Below, one piece after another: positions 8,701 to 16,050 of a stretch of DNA of 64,000 bases. The translations under genes and the position numbers were made by a program. A model generated the notes under the pieces. That model did no database searches and was not told the DNA's origin. It saw nothing but the letters and a program-made list of their open reading frames with translations. Every line of letters starts with the position of its first letter. Within the stretch, counting starts at the first letter, position 1. This stretch comes from an uncultured Christensenellaceae bacterium. Lineage in GTDB: Bacteria > Bacillota > Clostridia > Christensenellales > UBA3700. The DNA lies in assembly GCA_910588015.1 (NCBI GenBank), contig CAJUOK010000001.1, positions 1-64,000 on the forward strand, given 5' to 3'.

Positions 8701-10553
8701 TACAACAAATACATATCGTTGGAGAATATGCCAATCTTATGGTTCGCGACTATAATATGGCATTGCAGTTTGTTCACGACTATTTCAACATGGATTACCG
8801 CAAATTCATTTCTCTCTACTTTAAAGGCAACCGCGCAAAAGAAATAGAACGCAATATAACTCCAGACAAATATAATCAATTATTTGGAGATCTTTCCGAT
8901 AAGCAACGAGAAATTATAGACGATGACGAAGCTAAACATATAGTAGTTGCCGCAGGCCCTGGAAGTGGTAAAACTCGCGTTTTGGTACATAAACTCGCTT
9001 CCCTAATGCTTATGGAAGATGTAAAGCATGAGCAACTTCTGATGGTAACATTCTCCCGTGCAGCCGCAACTGTATTTAAGAAACGATTATTGGAACTCAT
9101 ACACAATGCCGCACATTTTCTTGAAGTTAAAACTTTTCACTCTTATTGTTTCGATTTACTTGGAAAAATAGGAACGCTTGAAGATTCAGATAATGTAGTG
9201 AGAGATGCTGCGACCAAAATACGTGAAGGTGAGGTTGAACTAGGCAGAATAACCAAGACCGTCTTGGTTATAGACGAAGCTCAAGATATGGATGAAAATG
9301 AATACGCACTAATAGAGGCTTTAATGAGCCGAAATGATGATATGCACGTTATTGCCGTTGGTGACGATGACCAAAATATTTATGAGTTCCGTGGCTCGAA
9401 CTCTAAATTTATGCGCTCCCTTATTACTAAACATAATGCTACTCTATACGAGATGACTGAGAATTATCGCAGTAAAGCTAATATTGTGGCCTTCTCTAAT
9501 GCTTTTGTCGGAACCATAAGTGACAGAATGAAAATAAGCCCTAATATTGCAGTGCATGAAGATCTTGGTATCGTTGAATTAACTAGATACTCTGGAACAA
9601 ATCTAGAAGTACCAATAGTCAACCAGATAATCAAAAATGGTATAGATGGCGAAACTTGTGTTCTTACTACTACAAACGAAGAAGCATTGAAAATAGTAGG
9701 ATTACTTTACAAAAATGGAGTTCGCGCTACTCTAATTCAGTCCAACGATGGATTCTCTTTGTACAATCTTGTTGAAATTAGAACGTTCATACAATTCGTT
9801 AATAAAGATGATAATTCGCCCGTAATTTCAGATGCCATATGGAATGATGCAAAAAACAAACTATCTACTACTTATGCAAATAGTTCTTGCCTCGGTCTTT
9901 GCATGCGTCTAATCAACGATTTCGAGGTAACAAATTCAATTAAATATAAAACTGACTTTATCGAATATATCAGAGAATCGAAGATAGAAGATTTTTATGG
10001 CAACGACAAAAATAATGTAATTGTTTCTACTATCCACAAAGCCAAGGGCCGAGAATTCGATAACGTATATATGCTTCTTGACAACTCATTTAACAATACA
10101 GACGAAAATAAACGCAAAGCCTATGTTGGTATGACTCGCGCGAAAAACAACTTATATATTCATTATAACACCGCATATCTAGACAAATTTAATGTTGAAA
10201 ATACCACACGAAAAATAGATAATAATCAGTACGAGGAACCATCTGAAATAACATTGCAACTTACACATAAAGACGTCGTGCTTAATTTCTTCAAAGATAA
10301 AAAAGAACTGATTCTAAAATTGCGCAGTGGAATGAAATTGGCAGTAAACGGCTCTTTCTTGAGTGCAGAGATTAACGACCGCGACGTAAATATTGTTAAG
10401 TTTTCAAAAGCATTCGAAGAACGGATCCGTGATCTACAAAGCAAAGGATATACCCCAACCGCCTCCATAATTAGATTTATTGTTGTCTGGAAAAGTGAAG
10501 ATGATGAAAAAGAATACGCTATCATTTTACCTGATATTTCTTTTGTAAAATAA
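5745..10553 (+). CDS. DEDD exonuclease - RecQ helicase - UvrD helicase triple fusion
   Basis: A 1602-aa protein joining three DNA-processing activities. Residues 1-120 look like a DnaQ-type 3'-5' exonuclease: D8 and E10 in IDSE, then CGHNIVEHD with D58, then a PLNDA motif. A RecQ core follows, with Walker A FPTGGGKS near 285, DEAHCFSAWGQDF near 385, and the usual GRAGRGD motif. A winged-helix region comes next. From about 1065 an SF1A UvrD/Rep helicase begins: AAGPGSGKT, IDEAQDMDE near 1176, VGDDDQNIYEFRGS near 1205, STIHKAKGREF near 1430, GMTRAKNN near 1460. The roles are ATP-dependent unwinding with possible end resection. Its place inside a defence island suggests anti-phage nuclease/helicase activity, though repair is possible. 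It is monocistronic and ends in a strong hairpin. Confidence 0.88.
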   Translation: MKSIIFIDSEIGISDHKIKDLGALTEDGTQFHSASQNSFISFIDGTDFLCGHNIVEHDMKYLKPLFYNKPIPQLIDTLYLSPLLYPKKPYHKLPKNDKLDDVQLNNPLNDAIKAQIRFYEEQDAWKVLPRNIKMIYCALLYKFPQFNGFFNYNGYKPYQINGETIKIEFAGKICKNADVDLLIEHYPMELAYALALISSDDYQSITPPWLIKNYPKIENIIKFLRATPCNDEQCAYCVNKLDIKKGLKRFFGFDKFRTYDGEPLQEDAARAAIEGKSLLAVFPTGGGKSVTFQLPALMQGENAHGLTVVISPLLSLMKDQVDNLNEKGLYDAVTINGLLSPIERKEAIDRVSSGRATLLYIAPEQLRSKTVERILFSRNVIRFVIDEAHCFSAWGQDFRVDYQYIGDFIRSYQKKKLLKNPIPISCFTATAKQKVISDIKDYFKRKLDLDLKLFATTATRANLHYTVLHVDNDDEKYNKLRSLIEHNDCPTIIYVSRTRRTVEIANKLTADGFPARPFYGKMDANTKIENQEAFIRNEYKIIVATSAFGMGVDKKEVKLVIHYDISDSLENYIQEAGRAGRGDDIQADCYVLFNDDDLNKHFILLNQTKLSLNEIQQVWKAIKDLTKNRPTVCCSPLEVARQAGWDDSKQEIETRVKTAISALETAGYVKRGNNSPRVYATSILAKNMEDASILIRKSPILSDPHKQDALRIMHSLIHERAVEKGEDAESRVDYLADRLGLEKARVIDSISQLRELGLLADHQDMSAYINRSDTEYRSSRILDNFAKLESYLLSNLPDEGISVDLKQLNDQALKDGISFATVKNIKTIHFFWNIKGYTSRGIAQIDDEDMPIPKQKEIVPTMSVSKLKAKFENRIAVCKYIIKELYKRAESLPNRESGNIPVLFSLLELHKGYLNQAQSSFLRNDASTADVEDALLYLKNIGALQLEGGFLVLYNAMELKRIVVDNKIRYKQDDYRLLSEFYKLKIQQIHIVGEYANLMVRDYNMALQFVHDYFNMDYRKFISLYFKGNRAKEIERNITPDKYNQLFGDLSDKQREIIDDDEAKHIVVAAGPGSGKTRVLVHKLASLMLMEDVKHEQLLMVTFSRAAATVFKKRLLELIHNAAHFLEVKTFHSYCFDLLGKIGTLEDSDNVVRDAATKIREGEVELGRITKTVLVIDEAQDMDENEYALIEALMSRNDDMHVIAVGDDDQNIYEFRGSNSKFMRSLITKHNATLYEMTENYRSKANIVAFSNAFVGTISDRMKISPNIAVHEDLGIVELTRYSGTNLEVPIVNQIIKNGIDGETCVLTTTNEEALKIVGLLYKNGVRATLIQSNDGFSLYNLVEIRTFIQFVNKDDNSPVISDAIWNDAKNKLSTTYANSSCLGLCMRLINDFEVTNSIKYKTDFIEYIRESKIEDFYGNDKNNVIVSTIHKAKGREFDNVYMLLDNSFNNTDENKRKAYVGMTRAKNNLYIHYNTAYLDKFNVENTTRKIDNNQYEEPSEITLQLTHKDVVLNFFKDKKELILKLRSGMKLAVNGSFLSAEINDRDVNIVKFSKAFEERIRDLQSKGYTPTASIIRFIVVWKSEDDEKEYAIILPDISFVK

Positions 10554-10595
10554 ATATGCGAGATTTAAATATGCAAGTAATCTCGCATATTTATT
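10552..10595 (+). terminator. Terminator hairpin between convergent genes
   Basis: A perfect 14-bp stem, AAATATGCGAGATT with AATCTCGCATATTT, overlaps the helicase stop codon. It lies between convergent genes and may serve both strands. Confidence 0.75.
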
Positions 10596-10693
10596 TGATT
10601 TATTATTTTTTCTGAGCTAGCCTAATTCATTTTAGTACTTCACTAATAATTTTCCCCCTATAAATATTGTTACTCACCCTTTATTATTGCTTT

Positions 10694-12337
10694 TTACATC
10701 TCCATATCCTTTTTCCTTGCTGCCCTCCTTTCCATATATTCCAAATAATCAAGATACTCGTCATAGTCGGCAAAGCCAAGTTTCGCCATTTCTTCTTTGG
10801 CTTTCTTATATTCCGCAATAGAATTGTCTACATCTTCCAAAATTTCATCATTACTCATTTTGCTAGCTTTTTCAAGTATTTCTTTGACATTAGGTTTAAT
10901 CTCGCCCATAACAGCATCTGCGGGCTCAGGATTGACTTGTGCTTGCGTTTGCACTTGCGTTGGTTCGTGTTCAGCGCCTCTAAAAAGATTTGTTATCAAC
11001 GCTTTTGTTTCGTATGAATCTTGCTCAACAAACTCCATCATTTCACCACCAAACACATTGGTAAGTGTATTTGCAACGTTGAGTTTCGACGAATAGTTCA
11101 AATGGCTATATATATCTGCCGTCGTAGAAATTGCGCTATGTCCAAGCCACTCTTGTATTTCTTTCATACTCACACCGCACGCTAGCAAGAGACTTGCGCA
11201 ACTGTGTCTCAATTCGTGGAATCTTATTTTGGGCAAACCATGTTGCTCAAGAAATTTTTGAAAATAGTTAGTAAGCGTATTAGGATTTACTATCATACCT
11301 ATCTCATCCACCCAAACATAATCCAGATATTCTTTATTATAATAATTGCTGAAATAAGCCTTGTTCTTGTCTTGCTCTGCTTTTAATTTCAACAATGCTT
11401 CTTTTATTTCAGGTATCAATGGCATTGTTCTCTTACTTGCAGCATTTTTCATCACGTCCTTTTTCACAATTACCGTCTTGCTATTTAAACTCGCTTGCAC
11501 TATGGATGAGTTGAGTGTAAGTTTATTGTTATCAAAATCTATTGAACTCCATTTCATACCGCAAAGTTCACTACGGCGTAAACCATAGAACGCAGTCATC
11601 TTGTACATCAATTCGTATTTATCACCCTTCAACTTTTCAAACAAAACTTTCAACTGCTTTAAGTCATAATACTTCGCTTCATATTTCGGGCTTTTAGGCT
11701 TCTCTACTTTCGCCGCTGGATTAACCGGGATTCTATCCGTTCTATATGCAATCTCTAACGCTCTGCGTATAATGACGTGAGAATGAGTGCATGATTGAAC
11801 ACTTTTGCCATTATCTATCAGCCAAGCATAGTATGCTTGTATATCCATTGGACTTATACTTTGTAAGGTTATTCCTCTTTCGTTAAAATACGGCGCAATA
11901 TGTTTTATCTTGCCCTTGTATGATGAATATGTACTAATCTGCAAATTAGGCTTTGCCATCTCAATCCACTGCGCTAGATAATCCCCGAACAACATATCTT
12001 CGCCCATAACTTGTCTTTGATTCCACATATACCCCGAATGTATCATAGGTTGTCCTTGCATTATATAACTAGGTTGCATTTGTACTATAGATCTTACTTG
12101 AGGTGTGCATGATTTAGGCATTTTAATATTGTGCGCTCCATTTGACTTATTAACAAGTTCTTCTACCTGTGGATCAAAGTTCGCAACAATTTCACGCATT
12201 AACTCTTCGGCTATTCTCTTGTTATTTTTCACTGGCAAACCTGTTGCCTTCCATTTTTGCTTATTCTTTCCGTGCGAATCTTGATATGAAATAACTACGT
12301 AAAATCTTCCTCCCTTAACTACTAATCTCCCCGTCAT
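10694..12337 (-). CDS. int: Tyrosine site-specific integrase
   Basis: A 547-aa phage/ICE-type tyrosine recombinase. It has an N-terminal arm-binding-like domain (residues 1-50, GRFYVVISYQDSHGK) and a SAM-like core-binding domain. The catalytic set is R in YGLRRSELCG near 252, HELRH near 373, GH in WLGHSAISTT near 400, and the tyrosine nucleophile in DIYSHLNY. After the catalytic domain comes a long acidic tail of about 120 residues, ending in DYLEYMERRAARKK, which is longer than usual. Its ATG shares a base with the xis stop, so the two are coupled. It probably drives excision and integration of the island or part of it; the target cannot be read from the window. Confidence 0.93.
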   Translation of the reverse strand: MTGRLVVKGGRFYVVISYQDSHGKNKQKWKATGLPVKNNKRIAEELMREIVANFDPQVEELVNKSNGAHNIKMPKSCTPQVRSIVQMQPSYIMQGQPMIHSGYMWNQRQVMGEDMLFGDYLAQWIEMAKPNLQISTYSSYKGKIKHIAPYFNERGITLQSISPMDIQAYYAWLIDNGKSVQSCTHSHVIIRRALEIAYRTDRIPVNPAAKVEKPKSPKYEAKYYDLKQLKVLFEKLKGDKYELMYKMTAFYGLRRSELCGMKWSSIDFDNNKLTLNSSIVQASLNSKTVIVKKDVMKNAASKRTMPLIPEIKEALLKLKAEQDKNKAYFSNYYNKEYLDYVWVDEIGMIVNPNTLTNYFQKFLEQHGLPKIRFHELRHSCASLLLACGVSMKEIQEWLGHSAISTTADIYSHLNYSSKLNVANTLTNVFGGEMMEFVEQDSYETKALITNLFRGAEHEPTQVQTQAQVNPEPADAVMGEIKPNVKEILEKASKMSNDEILEDVDNSIAEYKKAKEEMAKLGFADYDEYLDYLEYMERRAARKKDMEM

Positions 12338-12522
12338 TAAGCTACCTCCTCATTTATAAATTCGATTACGTTTCGCTTTGCGATTAGATATCTACGTCCA
12401 ACCTTGCGTGATTTAATTTTACCGCTACGGACAAGTCGATAAGCGAGTACTTGTCCAATGTGCAACATCTCCGACACTTGCTCAACACTTACAATATCAG
12501 GATAATCTTTAAATAATTCCAT
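12337..12522 (-). CDS. xis: Excisionase-type helix-turn-helix protein
   Basis: A 61-aa protein with one MerR/excisionase-type HTH (SVEQVSEMLHIGQVLAYRLV) and the basic wing KSRKVGRRYLI. Such proteins bend attachment-site DNA and turn the integrase towards excision, or simply regulate it. GGAGG lies 6 bases before the ATG. It is directly followed by int, so the pair forms the recombination module. Confidence 0.85.
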   Translation of the reverse strand: MELFKDYPDIVSVEQVSEMLHIGQVLAYRLVRSGKIKSRKVGRRYLIAKRNVIEFINEEVA

Positions 12523-13224
12523 TTATTTTCCTCCATTTTTTATGTCTTTTTTGGTTCTCTCAGAACGAAAGCGGGTATCCCGCTTCCGTAGTTTTTGGAG
12601 TAGGCGAAATCGTCTTTTGACGGCAAATTGAGTCTACTCCTTATCCTGCTCAACTTTTGGGTATTTTTAACCTTATATATTCTACATTTTACACCTCCTT
12701 GCTTCATCGATTTCTTTTATTTTTTGTGCCTTTTGTTGTCTCTTTCTCTATGGACATTGCGGATAATTCTTAGGAACGTCCAGTTAGTTCATTTGAATCT
12801 ACTTTCCTGCAATACTACATTCTCTAATTAACCTACTTACTTTGCCCCTCACTATTAATGGACACTTCTCGTTGAATTTTCGGGGTATGCAAATGAAATT
12901 AGTCTAATTATTTTTTTCATACTCTTCGCTGTCCCTCACTTATTAGAGAAAATTTAGGTGGTACTTGACGGTCTAGAATGAATGTTTTACTCAAAATATT
13001 TTGCTACAGAAAATATCCCTCCACTTATTAGAGAAAAATCGGTATTTTGTTAGGGTATTTTTTTGAAAAATTTTTTGACTTTTTGAAAAATATTACATTC
13101 AACCATTAAAAAGTTCAAAAACAGCCAAAAGTTCAGGCTTACTTTGTAAAATTTTTCACAAATTTACATGCTAATAGACAACACTAATTTTGCTGGTCAA
13201 TGGAAGTGTATTAGTAAATATGCA
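12523..13224. promoter_or_regulatory. 700-bp non-coding region upstream of xis-int with candidate arm-type repeats
   Basis: No convincing gene is present. The sequence holds a direct repeat with core CACTTATTAGAGAAAA at about 12938-12952 and 13022-13037, each preceded by CCCT. A weaker relative, CCCCTCACTATTA, lies near 12845. A hairpin AGCGGG/CCCGCT lies near 12570. Arm-type integrase or Xis sites and the xis promoter would be expected here, so that is the likely role (inference). A strong AAGGAGGTG near 12700 on the minus strand leads only to ATG-TAG. Confidence 0.45.
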
Positions 13225-13256
13225 AAAAATGACGAGCAATATTTACTCGTCATTTC
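13225..13256 (-). terminator. Terminator of the five-gene operon
   Basis: An AAATGACGAG/CTCGTCATTT hairpin is followed on the minus strand by TTTTTT, just behind the last gene of the helicase-to-ATPase operon. Confidence 0.8.
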
Positions 13257-13273
13257 TATACAATAATTTTATG

Positions 13274-14731
13274 TTAGTCCAATAAAGATTGCTTATTGAA
13301 TAACGTTCCATCCATTGGAATTATTTTAATATCTTCAAATATTTCATGATAATCATTGATAGAAGCTATGAACACTTGATGCTCAGCAAAATCTCGTTTA
13401 ATGATGGTAAGCATAGTCCTTATAGTCTCATCTTCTATCTCTCTTCCACTGGGCGAATCGCAAAATATTGGAAGCGGATATCCAACCTTTTCACTTAATA
13501 ATTTAATATAAACTAATTTATGCATAAAAACCATTTTATGTAATATTGCGCCCGATTTTGATTTTAATTTGTGAGTAAAAATATCTATTTTGTAAGCAGG
13601 AGCAAGTCCTAGTTCAGAAGCATACCTTTCAATTATTTTATACGCCTTATCAATCCAATCATTGGAGAATTTTGTCCGTTTAAGCAATTGTTCATTGATA
13701 TTCTTTCTCTCTTTTTTCAATTGTTCAACTAAAGATTGCGCCTCTATTGTTCCGATTCTTTTCACATCGGCAAGACGTTTGATTAATTCTTCTTCAACAT
13801 TGGGAATATTATCAAATACAATTTGCTTTCTTTGCATAGACTCTATTTCAGCGATTCGTTGTTTTAATGAATTCTTTTCAGACACTAGCAAAAATTTCCG
13901 TGCTTCATTCGACTCGAATACCTGTTGATAATTATATAAATTATGTCTTGTAACTTGGATAATTTCTTGATCTATTGTCTGAATATATATTTTCTTTTTT
14001 TCAATATAATCAACAAAATCCTTATTGCCTTTAATGATTTCATTAATTTCTTTTAGTTCTTCCTCAACTATAGATAATCTTTGTCTCTTCTCAAGCAACT
14101 CCCTTTCTTGTGTTTCCCCATAAGTATCATAACTTACTTTTTTATTCACTTCTATATTAATAGCATCTTGATATTCCGCAATATTAACCATTAATCTGTA
14201 CTGCGCTATTTTCTTATCTATCTCCCTTAATTTTGATTCGAGCATACGACTTTCTTCACTATCATCATCATTTAATCCTCTAAAAAAGTCTTCTATTGAA
14301 AAACGATTAATTCCTATAATAGTACCTCTGTTTAATAACGTCCAACCTTTTTCTTGATCAAAATATATTGTACCTAATAAATTGTCGAGCAAATTGTGGT
14401 CAGTAATATTAAAGAGCATCGCTCTAATTGCTAATTCATCTACTGGCAAGACATAATCAACGTCGTTTATAGTTATTAAGGAATCCTTTCGAATTATATC
14501 AAAATCTAAATTATTCACTTTAATTTTCATAACAAATTCAAAATCACTAAATTTAATAAGTTCAGTATCTGGGACATTGAACCCTAGTGTATATAGAAAA
14601 GCACGTATTAAAGTAGTCTTTCCTGTAGAATTAGTATTACTATGGAAATTAAAAATCAAATTATCCTCATCTATCACAGTCTTATAATTAAAAGATTGTT
14701 TGTGTCTGAGTTTAAAGTTTATTATCTTCAT
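13274..14731 (-). CDS. DUF2326-like SMC/ABC ATPase
   Basis: A 485-aa coiled-coil ATPase. The N-terminus carries a Walker A variant (NSTGKTTLIRAFLYTLGF). Residues about 170-350 are coiled coil (KLREIDKKIAQ, EEELKEINEIIK). The C-terminus has a D-loop/Walker B-like FCDSPSGREIED. This is the layout of DUF2326 ATPases found in ABC three-component conflict systems and of short Lamassu LmuB-like SMC proteins. Its ATG overlaps the stop of the upstream nuclease gene by four bases. It likely senses or bridges DNA and controls that nuclease (inference). It is shorter than typical LmuB. Confidence 0.75.
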   Translation of the reverse strand: MKIINFKLRHKQSFNYKTVIDEDNLIFNFHSNTNSTGKTTLIRAFLYTLGFNVPDTELIKFSDFEFVMKIKVNNLDFDIIRKDSLITINDVDYVLPVDELAIRAMLFNITDHNLLDNLLGTIYFDQEKGWTLLNRGTIIGINRFSIEDFFRGLNDDDSEESRMLESKLREIDKKIAQYRLMVNIAEYQDAINIEVNKKVSYDTYGETQERELLEKRQRLSIVEEELKEINEIIKGNKDFVDYIEKKKIYIQTIDQEIIQVTRHNLYNYQQVFESNEARKFLLVSEKNSLKQRIAEIESMQRKQIVFDNIPNVEEELIKRLADVKRIGTIEAQSLVEQLKKERKNINEQLLKRTKFSNDWIDKAYKIIERYASELGLAPAYKIDIFTHKLKSKSGAILHKMVFMHKLVYIKLLSEKVGYPLPIFCDSPSGREIEDETIRTMLTIIKRDFAEHQVFIASINDYHEIFEDIKIIPMDGTLFNKQSLLD

Positions 14732-15753
14732 TGCAAATTTGCCGCCTTTCGTACTTGTTCTATTTTTTTGTTTCTATTTATCATTGTCAATAGTGTTAAT
14801 TTCACGACAGCCTGTCGGACATCATCATCTATAATTTCATTAAACGCATTTTCGTATTTTTCCCAATTATTAATAACAAATCTATATTTAAATTTGGCCC
14901 GCTCTTCAGAATTCAATAATCTACGTTGTATGCTATATTCTGCTAGTGCTGGAGTTACAAAATCATATTCACAACATCGAGCATTAATCAATTTTATGTA
15001 TTGTGAAGCAATTTCATCATAATCTTCGAAGTCACTAACTTTTTGAAATTCTTCTATTTTCACAGGATTATCGATTGCTAAAACTATAACGGGATACATT
15101 ATCTCTTTTTTCTCTTTCGCGAAACTCATTCCCTCTTTTGGCTTATCTGCACAGTTTAACGAGAATAAAGTATACCAGCTACTCCAAAGTTGTTCAACAT
15201 ATGCCGTATCACCTAACGCTTCTAGTAAAAAACTTTTTATATTTTCTTTGATTGTTGCGAATTTGTTATCGCCTTCACCAAAAAATTTTAGAACATGAAT
15301 ATGAAACTTTTCTACCGGAAAATCATTCCCCACAATATCTTTCAATTTATTCTGGTCTTCCAATGGCAAACTTGAATAATCATATTGACTATTATAACTG
15401 GAATAAAATGGACTCATTTCTCTTGAGTTAGATAATGGATTTAATATATTAGTAATATAAATTAATTGAACAAAATCAGAATTTTTCTTCACGTCATCAG
15501 AAAGTGTTTCTAATGACTTTCTCAAATTATCATTAGCAGTATTCTGCTGATTCATTTGAGTTACAGATTTAGCCTGAGCATATATTTTCCCATTAGGCAA
15601 AGTAATCTCTATATCATCATCTTTTCCTTCCATCTTTAATGCCGTAAACTCTTTGACGTTCTCAAGCATTAACTTGATACCAGCTCCAACTTGAAAAGCC
15701 CATCCAAAAGCCGATGCCGAAGCGTTTCTATCTTTATCTGATTTGTCAGCCAT
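14728..15753 (-). CDS. PD-(D/E)xK (DUF4297/Cap4-like) nuclease, effector partner of the SMC ATPase
   Basis: A 341-aa protein. Residues 15-65 show a restriction-fold signature: FQVGAGI helix, E42, DDIEI at 46-50 and AQAK at 59-62, giving E...D...QxK. This is the arrangement of dsDNA nuclease domains of the DUF4297/Cap4 type seen in Lamassu and ABC-3C systems. The C-terminal 200 residues are helical and unrecognised, probably contacting the ATPase. GGAG precedes the start. It is tightly coupled to the ATPase downstream (ATGA overlap) and lies 27 bases behind the 85-aa gene. Nuclease activity is predicted, not shown. Confidence 0.68.
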   Translation of the reverse strand: MADKSDKDRNASASAFGWAFQVGAGIKLMLENVKEFTALKMEGKDDDIEITLPNGKIYAQAKSVTQMNQQNTANDNLRKSLETLSDDVKKNSDFVQLIYITNILNPLSNSREMSPFYSSYNSQYDYSSLPLEDQNKLKDIVGNDFPVEKFHIHVLKFFGEGDNKFATIKENIKSFLLEALGDTAYVEQLWSSWYTLFSLNCADKPKEGMSFAKEKKEIMYPVIVLAIDNPVKIEEFQKVSDFEDYDEIASQYIKLINARCCEYDFVTPALAEYSIQRRLLNSEERAKFKYRFVINNWEKYENAFNEIIDDDVRQAVVKLTLLTMINRNKKIEQVRKAANLQ

Positions 15754-15779
15754 TATTTTGTCTCCATTATTTCGTATAA

Positions 15780-16037
15780 TTATCTATTCCAATTCATTTT
15801 CTCAGCAACAACTGCAAGACATGCAAAGAATAGTTCTTGCTTGTGCATATCATCGACCTTCTCGGCTGCGTCTAAATACTCTCTGAACTTATTAGCTGTC
15901 TTCATTACTTCTAAACTTTGTTGATGTTCATAGGCCCTAATTTGTGCTTGATAATCTACATATACTTGCGGATTAATATATTGAGGATTATATGACCAAT
16001 TAGAAAACTGTGGACAATTGTTATTATTGTAATACAT
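15780..16037 (-). CDS. Small hypothetical protein (85 aa) inside the methylase operon
   Basis: Not recognised. It is rich in N, Y and Q at the N-terminus and has an amphipathic helical C-terminal half with several acidic residues (DAAEKVDDMHKQELFF). GAAGGAGAC lies 8 bases before the ATG. It sits 14 bases behind the methylase and 27 bases ahead of the nuclease gene, so it is co-transcribed with both. A small bridging or regulatory subunit is possible; nothing in the sequence says more. Confidence 0.7.
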   Translation of the reverse strand: MYYNNNNCPQFSNWSYNPQYINPQVYVDYQAQIRAYEHQQSLEVMKTANKFREYLDAAEKVDDMHKQELFFACLAVVAEKMNWNR

Positions 16038-16050
16038 TTTCGTCTCCTTC

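Noticed and set aside
10667..11096. Plus-strand frames opposite the integrase tail
   Set aside because: Shadows of the integrase gene. They lack ribosome sites and start inside its coding sequence.
12690..12710. Very strong Shine-Dalgarno on the minus strand followed by ATG-TAG
   Set aside because: No coding frame follows. It may be the relic of a lost gene or a start-stop regulatory element, but nothing else supports it.
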